The notes under the pieces are model-generated. The model did no database searches. It saw only the letters and a program-made list of their open reading frames with translations, and was not told the DNA's origin. A DNA stretch of 64,000 bases from Microbacterium paraoxydans (GTDB lineage: Bacteria > Actinomycetota > Actinomycetes > Actinomycetales > Microbacteriaceae): contig NZ_JAGTUK010000005.1 in the NCBI RefSeq assembly GCF_018224615.1, forward strand, positions 62,001 to 126,000. Direction: 5' to 3'. Below are positions 47,798-55,034 of the stretch, in pieces. Numbering within the stretch: the first letter of the stretch is position 1; every line of letters begins with the position of its first letter. The translations under genes and the position numbers were made by a program.

Positions 47798-48330
47798 GCG
47801 ACGGCTTCACCACCGTGTACGACAGCTCCGACGGGCTGCCCGTGCGACTCGAAGCCGCGCGCCGACACACGGCCGACGGCGCGGTCTACACTCATCACCG
47901 CCTCGTCGTCTCGGACGGGCGGACGGGGGCGGTGATCGTGGCGCGGGACGGGGACCGACTGCTGCTCGTGTTGAGCGCGCGCGACGCCGTGGGAGCAGAC
48001 CTCTGGGAGTTCCCGCGCGGAGCCGGTGAGGCCGAGGAGACGGCCGTCGAGACCGCCCTGCGAGAGCTGCAGGAGGAGACCGGTCTGCGCGGTGTCGATC
48101 CGTGCCTCCTGGGAGACTACGTGACCGATTCGTCGATCTTTCCGCAGCGGGTCGCCGTCGTGGAGTGCCGCATCGACGCGGACGCACCCCGGACGATCCC
48201 GGACGGCGAGGTCAGCGACCGTCGCTGGATCACGGTGGAGGACCTCGCGGACGCTGTGCGGGACGGAACGGTCCGGGACGCCCATACGCTCGCGGCCATC
48301 ACGGTGCTCTCGTCGAGGAAGGAGCTGTGA
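47794..48330 (+). CDS. NUDIX hydrolase
   Basis: 178 residues. The Nudix box is clear: GAGEAEETAVETALRELQEETGL, with the REL-EE-G core (about residues 73-95), preceded by LWEFPRG. C-terminal DRRWITVEDLADAVRDG is usual for ADP-ribose/nucleoside-diphosphate-sugar members. It probably cleaves a nucleotide sugar or related diphosphate. Start overlaps the preceding gene (ATGA). It is unexpected inside an ABC exporter operon; a housekeeping role in removing unused UDP-sugar is a possible link (inference). Confidence 0.9.
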   Translation: MSDGFTTVYDSSDGLPVRLEAARRHTADGAVYTHHRLVVSDGRTGAVIVARDGDRLLLVLSARDAVGADLWEFPRGAGEAEETAVETALRELQEETGLRGVDPCLLGDYVTDSSIFPQRVAVVECRIDADAPRTIPDGEVSDRRWITVEDLADAVRDGTVRDAHTLAAITVLSSRKEL

Positions 48331-48340
48331 TGTCCGCGGC
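48318..48340 (+). repeat. 23-base direct repeat, copy 2
   Basis: Identical to 46679-46701, 1639 bases downstream, at the NUDIX/ATPase junction and in the same phase relative to stop and start codons. Confidence 0.85.
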
Positions 48341-49064
48341 GATCGAAGTGCAGGGACTGGGTGTCCATTTCCGTCGAAACCGGCGGGGTCGGCGCAGCTT
48401 CAAGGACCTCTTCAGCGGGGCTTCGCGTCGCTCTCGCCCGGGGGAGTTCTGGGCGCTCCGAGACGTCTCGTTCACGGTGCAGCCGGGGGAGTCGATCGGA
48501 GTGGTCGGCCGCAACGGCCAGGGGAAGTCCACACTGCTGCGGCTCGTGGCCGGCGTGCTGCTGCCCGACGAGGGCTCGGTGCGGGTGAACGGCGGTGTCG
48601 CGCCGCTCATCGAGATCACGGGAGGCTTCGTCGGCGATCTGACCGTGCGGGAGAACGTGCGGCTCACGGCGGGGCTCCACGGCATGTCGCGCGACGAGGT
48701 GTCGCGCCGATACGACGACATCATCGCGTTCGCGGAGCTCGCGGGCTTCGAGGAGACGCCCTACAAGCACCTCTCCAACGGGATGAAGGTGCGGTTGGCG
48801 TTCTCGGTCGTGTCGCAGCTGGACGAGCCGATCCTGCTCGTCGACGAGGTCCTCGCGGTGGGCGACAAAGCGTTCAGGGACAAGTGCTACAAGCGCATCG
48901 ACGAGCTGCTGGCCGACGGGCGCACGCTGTTCTTCGTGAGCCACAACGAACGCGATCTGCGTCGGTTCTGCACCCGCGGACTCTACCTCGACAAGGGAGC
49001 GCTCGCCCTCGACGCCCCGATCGGCGAGGTGCTCGACCGCTACAACGCCGACTACGCGGCCTGA
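48330..49064 (+). CDS. ABC transporter ATP-binding subunit (Wzt-like), second copy
   Basis: 244 residues. Walker A GRNGQGKST, polysaccharide-type Q-loop region APLIEITGGFVGDLTVREN, signature HLSNGMKVRLAFS, Walker B ILLVDEVLAVGD, switch His in FFVSHNERDL. No C-terminal carbohydrate-binding domain. It pairs with the permease at 45900-46691 although two genes separate them. ATG 48330 lies within the NUDIX stop (TGATG). Resembles the mycobacterial galactan exporter ATPase in context. Confidence 0.94.
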   Translation: MSAAIEVQGLGVHFRRNRRGRRSFKDLFSGASRRSRPGEFWALRDVSFTVQPGESIGVVGRNGQGKSTLLRLVAGVLLPDEGSVRVNGGVAPLIEITGGFVGDLTVRENVRLTAGLHGMSRDEVSRRYDDIIAFAELAGFEETPYKHLSNGMKVRLAFSVVSQLDEPILLVDEVLAVGDKAFRDKCYKRIDELLADGRTLFFVSHNERDLRRFCTRGLYLDKGALALDAPIGEVLDRYNADYAA

Positions 49065-49067
49065 GAC

Positions 49068-49096
49068 CCCCGTCGTGACACCGGGTCGCGACGGGG
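49068..49096. terminator. bidirectional hairpin between convergent genes
   Basis: CCCCGTCG (49068-49075) pairs with CGACGGGG (49089-49096), 13-base loop. Confidence 0.5.
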
Positions 49097-49102
49097 CTGG
49101 CC

Positions 49103-49711
49103 TCAGAGCCCGACGAGGGTGCGCAGGTTCTGCGCCGCGGTGCGCGCTGCGTCGACGGCCCCCGCGGTGTTTCCGCCGTCGGTGATCGCCGTGCGGAGTT
49201 CGGCGAGTCGCTGCGCGTAGGCGGCGGTGCCGTCGCGCCACCCGTCCGCGATCGACGAGGGTGGGGGCACGTCGGACAGCCGCTGCGCATCCTCCTGCAG
49301 GGTGTCCACCACGGGCAGGGCGTCCTGACCGGTCGCGCCTGCGACGATGTCGAGTCCGCGGAGCGCATCGGCGAGCGTGCCGGATACCTGCCCGCGGAAG
49401 GTCTCCAGGGTCGGATCGACCACCGGCGGCTGCGTCACGATCGGCGTCTGGGTCGGTTGCGGGCCCCCGGTCGGCGTCGCGGTGGGGGTCGGCGTGGGAG
49501 TCGGCGTCGGCGTCGCGGTGCGTGACGGGGACGGGCTCGGGTCGGGGTCGGGGCCGTCACCCCGGGGGAGCAGGAAGAACAGCAGGGCGCCGATGATCGC
49601 GAGTGCGGCCACCGACAGGCCCACGATCAGCCACACCCGTCCCGTGCGCTGGGGCGTGGGCGGAAGCGGTGCCCAGCGCAGTTCCGGCTGCGGTTCCTGC
49701 TGATCCGACAC
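49103..49711 (-). CDS. membrane-anchored protein with Thr-Pro linker, unknown function
   Basis: 202 residues. A short cytosolic N-terminus is rich in Pro and Gln, then one transmembrane helix (VWLIVGLSVAALAIIGALLFFLL, about 27-49). A low-complexity linker of alternating Pro and Thr/Ser (about 52-95) follows, then an extracytoplasmic alpha-helical domain of about 110 residues (ETFRGQVSGTLADALRGLD to the end). The linker is the sort that spans cell wall or carries O-glycans. GTG 49711 starts one base after the stop of the GlfT1-like gene, so it is the last gene of the galactan transferase operon. No family recognised. Confidence 0.75.
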   Translation of the reverse strand: MSDQQEPQPELRWAPLPPTPQRTGRVWLIVGLSVAALAIIGALLFFLLPRGDGPDPDPSPSPSRTATPTPTPTPTPTATPTGGPQPTQTPIVTQPPVVDPTLETFRGQVSGTLADALRGLDIVAGATGQDALPVVDTLQEDAQRLSDVPPPSSIADGWRDGTAAYAQRLAELRTAITDGGNTAGAVDAARTAAQNLRTLVGL

Positions 49712-49712
49712 G

Positions 49713-50675
49713 TCATGCCTCCAGAGGGGTCATCGGCTGCCACGACCGGTCGCGGCCCACCCGGCCGCCGTCGCGCAGTCCGCGGAACAGGTTGCTCGTT
49801 CCCCGCACCGTGCGCTCGACGAACGCCAGGCGGATGAGCTCCTTCGCGAAGGTCGCCGTGGTGCCGAGCCCGAACAGGATCGGGTTGTACACCCCGTGCA
49901 CGCGGTAGTACTGCTTGATGTAGCCGCGGTTTCGCATGATGTAGTAGCGGTACGCGTTGCTCGACGCGTTCATGTGCCGGATGCCCATGTCCCACTGCTT
50001 GATCTCGCGCGTGCGCCGCAGCACGAACTCGTCCACGATGACCGCGGTGGTCAGGCGGGAGGCGAGCCAGCCGTACATCTGGTCGTCCCAGTAGATGAAG
50101 AACCGCGGGTCGGGGAGGCCGATCTGCTGCACGATCGAGCGGTGGATGAACATGCCCTCGAAGCACCCGCTGTTCATGTGCTTGTAGCCGGACTCGTCGA
50201 ACCCGGCCGGGGCGAACGGGATCGGGATGCCCATGCGCTCGGCGACGCGGTACTGCCAGTAGAACTCGCTGCCGTCGTAGTCGTACCGGCGGCCCTGGAT
50301 GCTCTTGAAGCGCGGGGCCCAGCGACCCATCTTCGCGAGGCCGTCCGGCAGCACCTCCACGTCGTCGTCCATCATCCAGATCCACTCGGACCCGAGCTCG
50401 TACGCGGTGCGCATACCCTCGCTGAAGCCGCCGGAACCACCCGTGTTGGTCTCCAGTCGTCGATAGACGATCTCGGTGCCGATGTCATCGCGGAACGACT
50501 CGACCACGTCGGTGGTGTCGTCCACCGAGGCGTTGTCGATGATGACCACGCGGCCCGGCTTCGGGTCCATCGCGGTGATGCTGGTCAGCAGTCCCGACAG
50601 GAGGTGCGAACGGTTGAAGGTGACGATCACGATCGTCGCTGCGGTGGGGTCGAATGCAGCGGGGGCCGCGGTCAT
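49713..50675 (-). CDS. GT2 galactofuranosyltransferase, GlfT1-like
   Basis: 320 residues. GT-A fold with IVIVTFNRSHLLSGLL, VVIIDNASVDDTTDVV, RRLETNTGGSGGFSEGM, the DxD-type WMMDDDVEVLPDG and the catalytic-region FFIYWDDQMYGWLAS. GlfT1 adds the first Galf residues to the linkage unit in arabinogalactan synthesis. Here it directly follows, and overlaps by ATGA, a GlfT2-like gene, and a galE and a glf are nearby. The C-terminal helix-rich segment (YYIMRNRGYIKQYYRVHG) is usual for this subgroup. Assigned by motif and neighbourhood; an alternative is a rhamnosyltransferase of the same fold. Confidence 0.8.
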   Translation of the reverse strand: MTAAPAAFDPTAATIVIVTFNRSHLLSGLLTSITAMDPKPGRVVIIDNASVDDTTDVVESFRDDIGTEIVYRRLETNTGGSGGFSEGMRTAYELGSEWIWMMDDDVEVLPDGLAKMGRWAPRFKSIQGRRYDYDGSEFYWQYRVAERMGIPIPFAPAGFDESGYKHMNSGCFEGMFIHRSIVQQIGLPDPRFFIYWDDQMYGWLASRLTTAVIVDEFVLRRTREIKQWDMGIRHMNASSNAYRYYIMRNRGYIKQYYRVHGVYNPILFGLGTTATFAKELIRLAFVERTVRGTSNLFRGLRDGGRVGRDRSWQPMTPLEA

Positions 50676-52582
50676 GCCTTCTCCTCGAAGATCTGCTGCC
50701 AGGACTGGGGGGAGACGAGGTCGGGCATCGCCTCGCGGTAGCGCGCGCGCAGCTCCGGCCACCGGCGGCGCAGCTCGGCGTGGAGCCGGACGCTCTCGCG
50801 CAGCATGCGCCGGTACTGGCGACGGTCGCGCGTGTAGATGTTCTTGCCGGAGCCGTCGGCGGTGCTCACCAGCACACTGTCGAACGCGGGGACGCGCCAC
50901 CACTGCGCGTCCTCCTTGCCGAACTCGGCCTCGGGCTGCACGACGTTCGCGGGGTGCGGGCGATGCACCCAGTGCGACAGCAGGGTGGTCAGGGTGAACC
51001 ACCGCAGGCGCAGGCCGGTGGGGTTGTCGAGGTCGTTCTTCGACACCAGCTTGTACACCTGGCGGCCGCGGCGCGAGTGGAGCACGCGCGACGGGTCGCG
51101 GTGCACCACGGTCTCCGGGAACTCGGCTGCGAGCGCCCGGGCAGCGGGCATCGCGGTGCGGATGTTCCTGCGCATGTGCTCGGGGCCCTCCAGCACGTCG
51201 CGCAGAGCCCTGGCCCGGAGGGCGACGGGGTAGTACTGCATCATCATGAGGTGCTTCAGATCGACGCGCCTGCTGTGCCGCAGGAGGCGGCCTCCGCGGG
51301 GCACCTCCGAATGCAGGAGCCCGGCGACGATGCGGTTCCTGGCGTGGAAGTAGGCCTGCCAGTCGATCGTGTCGTCCTTGTTGACCCACGAGACGTGCCA
51401 CAGCGCCACGCCCGGCATGGAGACGGTGGGGAAGCCGGCCGCTCCGGCGCGAAGGCAGAACTCGGCATCGTCCCACTTGATGAACGCGGGCAGTGCGAGA
51501 CCGACCTTGCGGATCGCCTCGACAGGGATGAGGCACATCCACCAGCCGTTGTAGTCGGCGTCCATGCGCATGTGCAGCAGCGACGACTGGCGCAGGTTGG
51601 AGACGCCGAAGTCGTGCGGCATCTGCTCCTGGTAGAGGTTGCGCCACATGAACGGCGCTTCGTCGACGACCTCGGCCCAGCCGTGCAGCTTCGGGCGGTC
51701 GAGCAGGTCGAACATGTGCCCGCCGACCAGCACGGGCGTGGTGGCGTACTGCCCGAACACGATCGAGCGGCGCAGCGACTCGGGCTCCAGCCGCACGTCG
51801 TCGTCGAGCAACTGCACGAAGTCGCTGTCTGGCCGCTGCAGTGTCTCCTGCATCGCCCTGGCGAAGCCGCCCGACCCGCCGAGGTTCGGCTGCCGGATCA
51901 GCTGAAGGGTGTCGCCGAGACGTTCCGCGACGTCGTCGTAGCCGTCCTGCTCCTCGACCAGCTGCGTGCCCTGATCGACCAGGAAGATGCGGTCGACGAA
52001 CTCGAGCGCATCGGGCGACGCGGCCAGCGCCCGCAGCGTCTCGACGCAGTAGTCGGGCTTGTTGAAGGTGGTGATCCCGAGTGAGGCCTTGCCGACGCGG
52101 GCGGGCTCCTGCTCCGTGGTCCACTCGGCACCCTCCAGCACCGCGGGCTTCTCGTCTGCGACCACGTCGAACCAGATCCATCCGCCGTCGCTGTACTGCG
52201 TGAGAGCCAGGTCGAACGACGTCGTGGCCTCCCCGGTGACCTCGCGGGTGGCCACGCGCTGGCGGATCCCGGTGCCGTTCGAGCGGTAGACGAGGATCGT
52301 CGCGGGGCCCGTCGTGCGCACGGTGAGCTGCACCTCGCGGACGCTCGTCCAGTGCTGCCAGTAGGAGGCGGGGAACGCGTTGAAGTAGGTGCCGAGCGAC
52401 ACGCGGCGGCCAGCGACGATACGTGCCCGGTGGCGACCGAGGATGTTGCCCAGGTGCGCCCGGTTGGAGACTCGGACCGGCTCGTTCTCGATCACGGACC
52501 AGGTCTCGGGGTCGGCGTAGAGCGGAAGCAGGTCGGGGTCGCGATCGAGCGGGAAGACGACATTCTGAAGGACGTGGGCCAC
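50672..52582 (-). CDS. galactofuranosyltransferase, GlfT2-like
   Basis: 636 residues, practically the length of mycobacterial GlfT2 (637). An N-terminal beta-sandwich (about 1-160) is followed by a GT-A domain (SLGITTFNKPDYCVETLRAL), metal motif QLLDDDVRLEPES at 258-270, and FIKWDDAEFCLRAG with Asp371/372. HVSWVNK places a His at residue 396, matching the positions of catalytic Asp and metal-binding His in the mycobacterial enzyme (from memory). A C-terminal helical domain completes the tetramer-type layout. Polymerises Galf with alternating linkages in mycobacteria. GTG 52582 has GGAGAA at seven bases. Confidence 0.88.
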   Translation of the reverse strand: MAHVLQNVVFPLDRDPDLLPLYADPETWSVIENEPVRVSNRAHLGNILGRHRARIVAGRRVSLGTYFNAFPASYWQHWTSVREVQLTVRTTGPATILVYRSNGTGIRQRVATREVTGEATTSFDLALTQYSDGGWIWFDVVADEKPAVLEGAEWTTEQEPARVGKASLGITTFNKPDYCVETLRALAASPDALEFVDRIFLVDQGTQLVEEQDGYDDVAERLGDTLQLIRQPNLGGSGGFARAMQETLQRPDSDFVQLLDDDVRLEPESLRRSIVFGQYATTPVLVGGHMFDLLDRPKLHGWAEVVDEAPFMWRNLYQEQMPHDFGVSNLRQSSLLHMRMDADYNGWWMCLIPVEAIRKVGLALPAFIKWDDAEFCLRAGAAGFPTVSMPGVALWHVSWVNKDDTIDWQAYFHARNRIVAGLLHSEVPRGGRLLRHSRRVDLKHLMMMQYYPVALRARALRDVLEGPEHMRRNIRTAMPAARALAAEFPETVVHRDPSRVLHSRRGRQVYKLVSKNDLDNPTGLRLRWFTLTTLLSHWVHRPHPANVVQPEAEFGKEDAQWWRVPAFDSVLVSTADGSGKNIYTRDRRQYRRMLRESVRLHAELRRRWPELRARYREAMPDLVSPQSWQQIFEEKA

Positions 52583-52653
52583 AGGGAGGTTCTCCGATGT
52601 TGGTGTCGCGGGACGCCGCCGGTGGGCAGCGTGCGACTCGACGAGCAGTGAGT

Positions 52654-52659
52654 AGCCTA
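52654..52659 (-). promoter_or_regulatory. -10 element for the GlfT2/GlfT1 operon
   Basis: TAGGCT (52659-52654) would start a transcript near 52647, a leader of about 65 bases before GTG 52582. Confidence 0.4.
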
Positions 52660-52681
52660 CCGTTCGTCACCTCGGGATCCG

Positions 52682-52696
52682 CGGAGAGCCTCTCCG
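52682..52696. repeat. 15-base perfect palindrome in the glfT2/galE intergenic region
   Basis: CGGAGAG, one base, CTCTCCG (52682-52696). It lies over the -35 region expected for galE, so it may be an operator. Confidence 0.4.
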
Positions 52697-52717
52697 GTCC
52701 CGCCCAGTCCGGCTGGT

Positions 52718-52730
52718 TAGACTGGCCGCG
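52718..52730 (+). promoter_or_regulatory. leaderless-type -10 element
   Basis: TAGACT at 52718-52723, seven bases, ATG 52731. Confidence 0.6.
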
Positions 52731-53720
52731 ATGAAGGTACTGATCACCGGCGGCGCCGGCTACATCGGATCGACCGTGGCGACGGCATGCATCGAGGCCG
52801 GGATCGAGGTCGTCGTGCTCGACGATCTCTCCAAGGGACTCGAGGCCTTCGGTGACGGCCGCAACCTGTACGTGGGCGACATCGCCGACCAGGGCGTGCT
52901 GGACCGGCTGCTGACCGACCATCCCGACATCGACGCGGTCGTGCACTGCGCGGCGCGCGTGGTCGTGCCGGAGTCGGTCGCCGACCCGCTCGGCTACTAC
53001 GACAGCAACGTGGGCAAGACCATCGTGCTGCTGCAGCGCCTGCGCGACGCCGGCATCCCGCGCGTCGTGTTCAGCTCCTCCGCCTCGGTCTACGCGGGCG
53101 AATCCGGTGAGGGCGTCGACGAGAGCGGTGCCCTGGCGCCCGCCAGCCCCTACGCGACGACCAAGGCCATGGTCGAGCAGATCCTGGCCGACGCAGCGGC
53201 CTCCGGAGACTTCCGTGCGATCGCGCTCCGCTACTTCAACCCCATCGGTGCCGACCCCCGCCTTCGCACCGGGTTGCAGAACCCGACGCCCTCGCACGCC
53301 CTGGGCAAGATCATGCAGGCGCACGCCTCGGGCGAACCGTTCACGATCACGGGCACCGACTGGGCCACGCGCGACGGCTCGGGCCTGCGTGACTACGTGC
53401 ACGTCTGGGACCTCGCTCTCGCGCACGTGGCCGCGGTGCAGCGCTTCGACGACGTGGCGACGCCCGACGAGCCCTACCAGGTGATCAATCTGGGCACGGG
53501 TGACGGCGTCACCGTGCGCGAGCTCGTCCAGGCCTTCGAGCGGGTCACGGGCGCGACGCTGCCGGTCGTGGAGACGGGGCGGCGGCCGGGCGACCAGGCC
53601 GGCGCGTACGCCATCGTGGACCGCGCGGCGAAGGTGCTGGACTGGCGCGCCGAACGCTCGGTCGACGACGGCGTGCGCGACGCGCTCGCGTGGTCGGAGA
53701 AGCTGCGCTCGCTGCGCTGA
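52731..53720 (+). CDS. galE: UDP-glucose 4-epimerase
   Basis: 329 residues, extended SDR. NAD-binding GGAGYIG (7-13), VVHCAARVVVPESVADPLGYYDSN, FSSSASVYAG, Tyr141 and Lys145 in SPYATTKAMVEQI, and the RYFNPIGADPRLRTG segment. It converts UDP-glucose to UDP-galactose, substrate of Glf 7 kb away, and is divergent from the galactofuranosyltransferases that use the product. C-terminal domain is usual. The starting ATG is leaderless. Confidence 0.94.
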   Translation: MKVLITGGAGYIGSTVATACIEAGIEVVVLDDLSKGLEAFGDGRNLYVGDIADQGVLDRLLTDHPDIDAVVHCAARVVVPESVADPLGYYDSNVGKTIVLLQRLRDAGIPRVVFSSSASVYAGESGEGVDESGALAPASPYATTKAMVEQILADAAASGDFRAIALRYFNPIGADPRLRTGLQNPTPSHALGKIMQAHASGEPFTITGTDWATRDGSGLRDYVHVWDLALAHVAAVQRFDDVATPDEPYQVINLGTGDGVTVRELVQAFERVTGATLPVVETGRRPGDQAGAYAIVDRAAKVLDWRAERSVDDGVRDALAWSEKLRSLR

Positions 53721-53730
53721 CGGCGCGCCG
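53721..53730. repeat. 10-base palindrome between convergent genes
   Basis: CGGCGCGCCG directly after the galE stop; possibly a weak terminator element. Confidence 0.25.
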
Positions 53731-53735
53731 GGGTA

Positions 53736-55034
53736 TCACTCCTGCGGCCGCAGGGTGGGGATGGCGCCCGTGTGGGCCGCGTCGATGTTCTCGCGCCACG
53801 AGCGCGACTGCCCGGCGCGGAGCGCGCACAGCACGAGCAGGAACCAGCCGGCGCCGATGAGCGTGAAGCTCTCGAACATGGAGTCGACGGCCAGCGTCAC
53901 CAGCGTGATCGGCGTCCAGGCGTAGACGACGGAGCGGCGAACGCTCGCCACCAGCCAGGAGCGGATCAGGGCGACCCCGCCCAACAGGAGGAACAGCACC
54001 AGACCCGCGGCGCCGAGCTGCAGCAGCACGTCGAAGAAGGCGTTCAGCGCGCTCTGGTGGTGCTCGCCGAGCTGGAAGTTGATGAAGGTGAAGGGATACT
54101 CGCCGCGGGCCCAGTCGCCGAACCACCCCCAGCCGGTGATCGGTTTGACGGACACGAAGTCGAGGATCATGTTCCACAGGCTCGCCCGCATCGAGAAGTC
54201 GGAGCCGGCGTCGAGCAGCGCGATGATCTGGTGCCGCAGCGCGAACGCCACGGCGAGGGCCAGCGCGACCAGCGCCCCGAGGCCCCACTGCACGATGTTG
54301 CGCCGCGCGGGGGAGGTGTGACGGACGATCGTCAGCGCGACGGTGACGATGCCGACCGCGACGGCGAGCACGAGCACGGTGGGTGACGACGACAGGAACG
54401 CCAGGCCCCCGGCGAGGGCGATCGACACGACCGCGAGCGGCGGGTCGACGGACTGCGTGCGCCACTCGATCACGAACGTGATCAGCGCGATCACGGCGAT
54501 GAAGCCGAGCATGTTGCGGCTGCCGAAGATGCCCTGCACCGGACCGCCCGCCGCGAGGTCGCCCTGGACGCCGAGGAACGTGAACGGGATGTCGAGCAGC
54601 ACTCCGGACAGGATCTCCACGCCCAGCGACAGGCCGAGGAGCACACGCAGCGCGTCGCCGAGCGCCCGCACGGTCTGCAGCGTGTCGCGGATGTGGCCGA
54701 CGGTGATGGCGAGGAACGCGAAGCCCAGCAGGGACAGCCAGCCGAAGAAGGTGTCCGAGCGATCCGTCGTCCACACCAGGCTCACCAGGGCCCATGCCAG
54801 GAACGCGATCAGTGACGAGGGCGCGAGTCGCAGCAGCGACAGCTCCTCGCGACGCACCCAGAGGATCGCGGCGCCCAGCACGCAGAGCAGCGTGATGATC
54901 GTCGCCGTCGTGACGGGCGAGGTCATCCGCTCGATCAGGAACGAGCCGAACACGGCGAGCAGCACCGCGAGCGTGAACGCCCTGGCGAACTCCGCCGACC
55001 CGAGGAGGCGGGCGATCGTGCGACCCGGCGTCAC
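53736..55034 (-). CDS. O-antigen ligase/polymerase-like membrane protein, copy 2
   Basis: 432 residues, about 11-12 transmembrane helices from residue 18 on. The O-antigen ligase (Wzy_C) region lies in the large extracytoplasmic loop near residues 300-320: ASLWNMILDFVSVKPITGWGWFGDWARGEYPFTFINF, followed by LGEHHQSALNAFFDVLLQLGAAGL with the His often found in ligases. GTG 55034 overlaps the stop of copy 1 (GTGA). It may polymerise or ligate glycan chains outside the membrane; which of the two does which cannot be decided. Confidence 0.85.
   Translation of the reverse strand: MTPGRTIARLLGSAEFARAFTLAVLLAVFGSFLIERMTSPVTTATIITLLCVLGAAILWVRREELSLLRLAPSSLIAFLAWALVSLVWTTDRSDTFFGWLSLLGFAFLAITVGHIRDTLQTVRALGDALRVLLGLSLGVEILSGVLLDIPFTFLGVQGDLAAGGPVQGIFGSRNMLGFIAVIALITFVIEWRTQSVDPPLAVVSIALAGGLAFLSSSPTVLVLAVAVGIVTVALTIVRHTSPARRNIVQWGLGALVALALAVAFALRHQIIALLDAGSDFSMRASLWNMILDFVSVKPITGWGWFGDWARGEYPFTFINFQLGEHHQSALNAFFDVLLQLGAAGLVLFLLLGGVALIRSWLVASVRRSVVYAWTPITLVTLAVDSMFESFTLIGAGWFLLVLCALRAGQSRSWRENIDAAHTGAIPTLRPQE

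Noticed and set aside
49440..49560. Tandem nucleotide repeat (GTCGGCGTGGGAGTCGG-like) as a possible CRISPR or VNTR
   Set aside because: It encodes the Thr-Pro linker of the membrane-anchored protein; repeats are short, imperfect and lack spacers.
49713..53426. Open frame of about 1240 codons on the minus strand running through the galactofuranosyltransferases
   Set aside because: Only its last part (the GlfT1-like protein) resembles a protein; the rest is out of frame with the GlfT2-like gene and antisense to galE.
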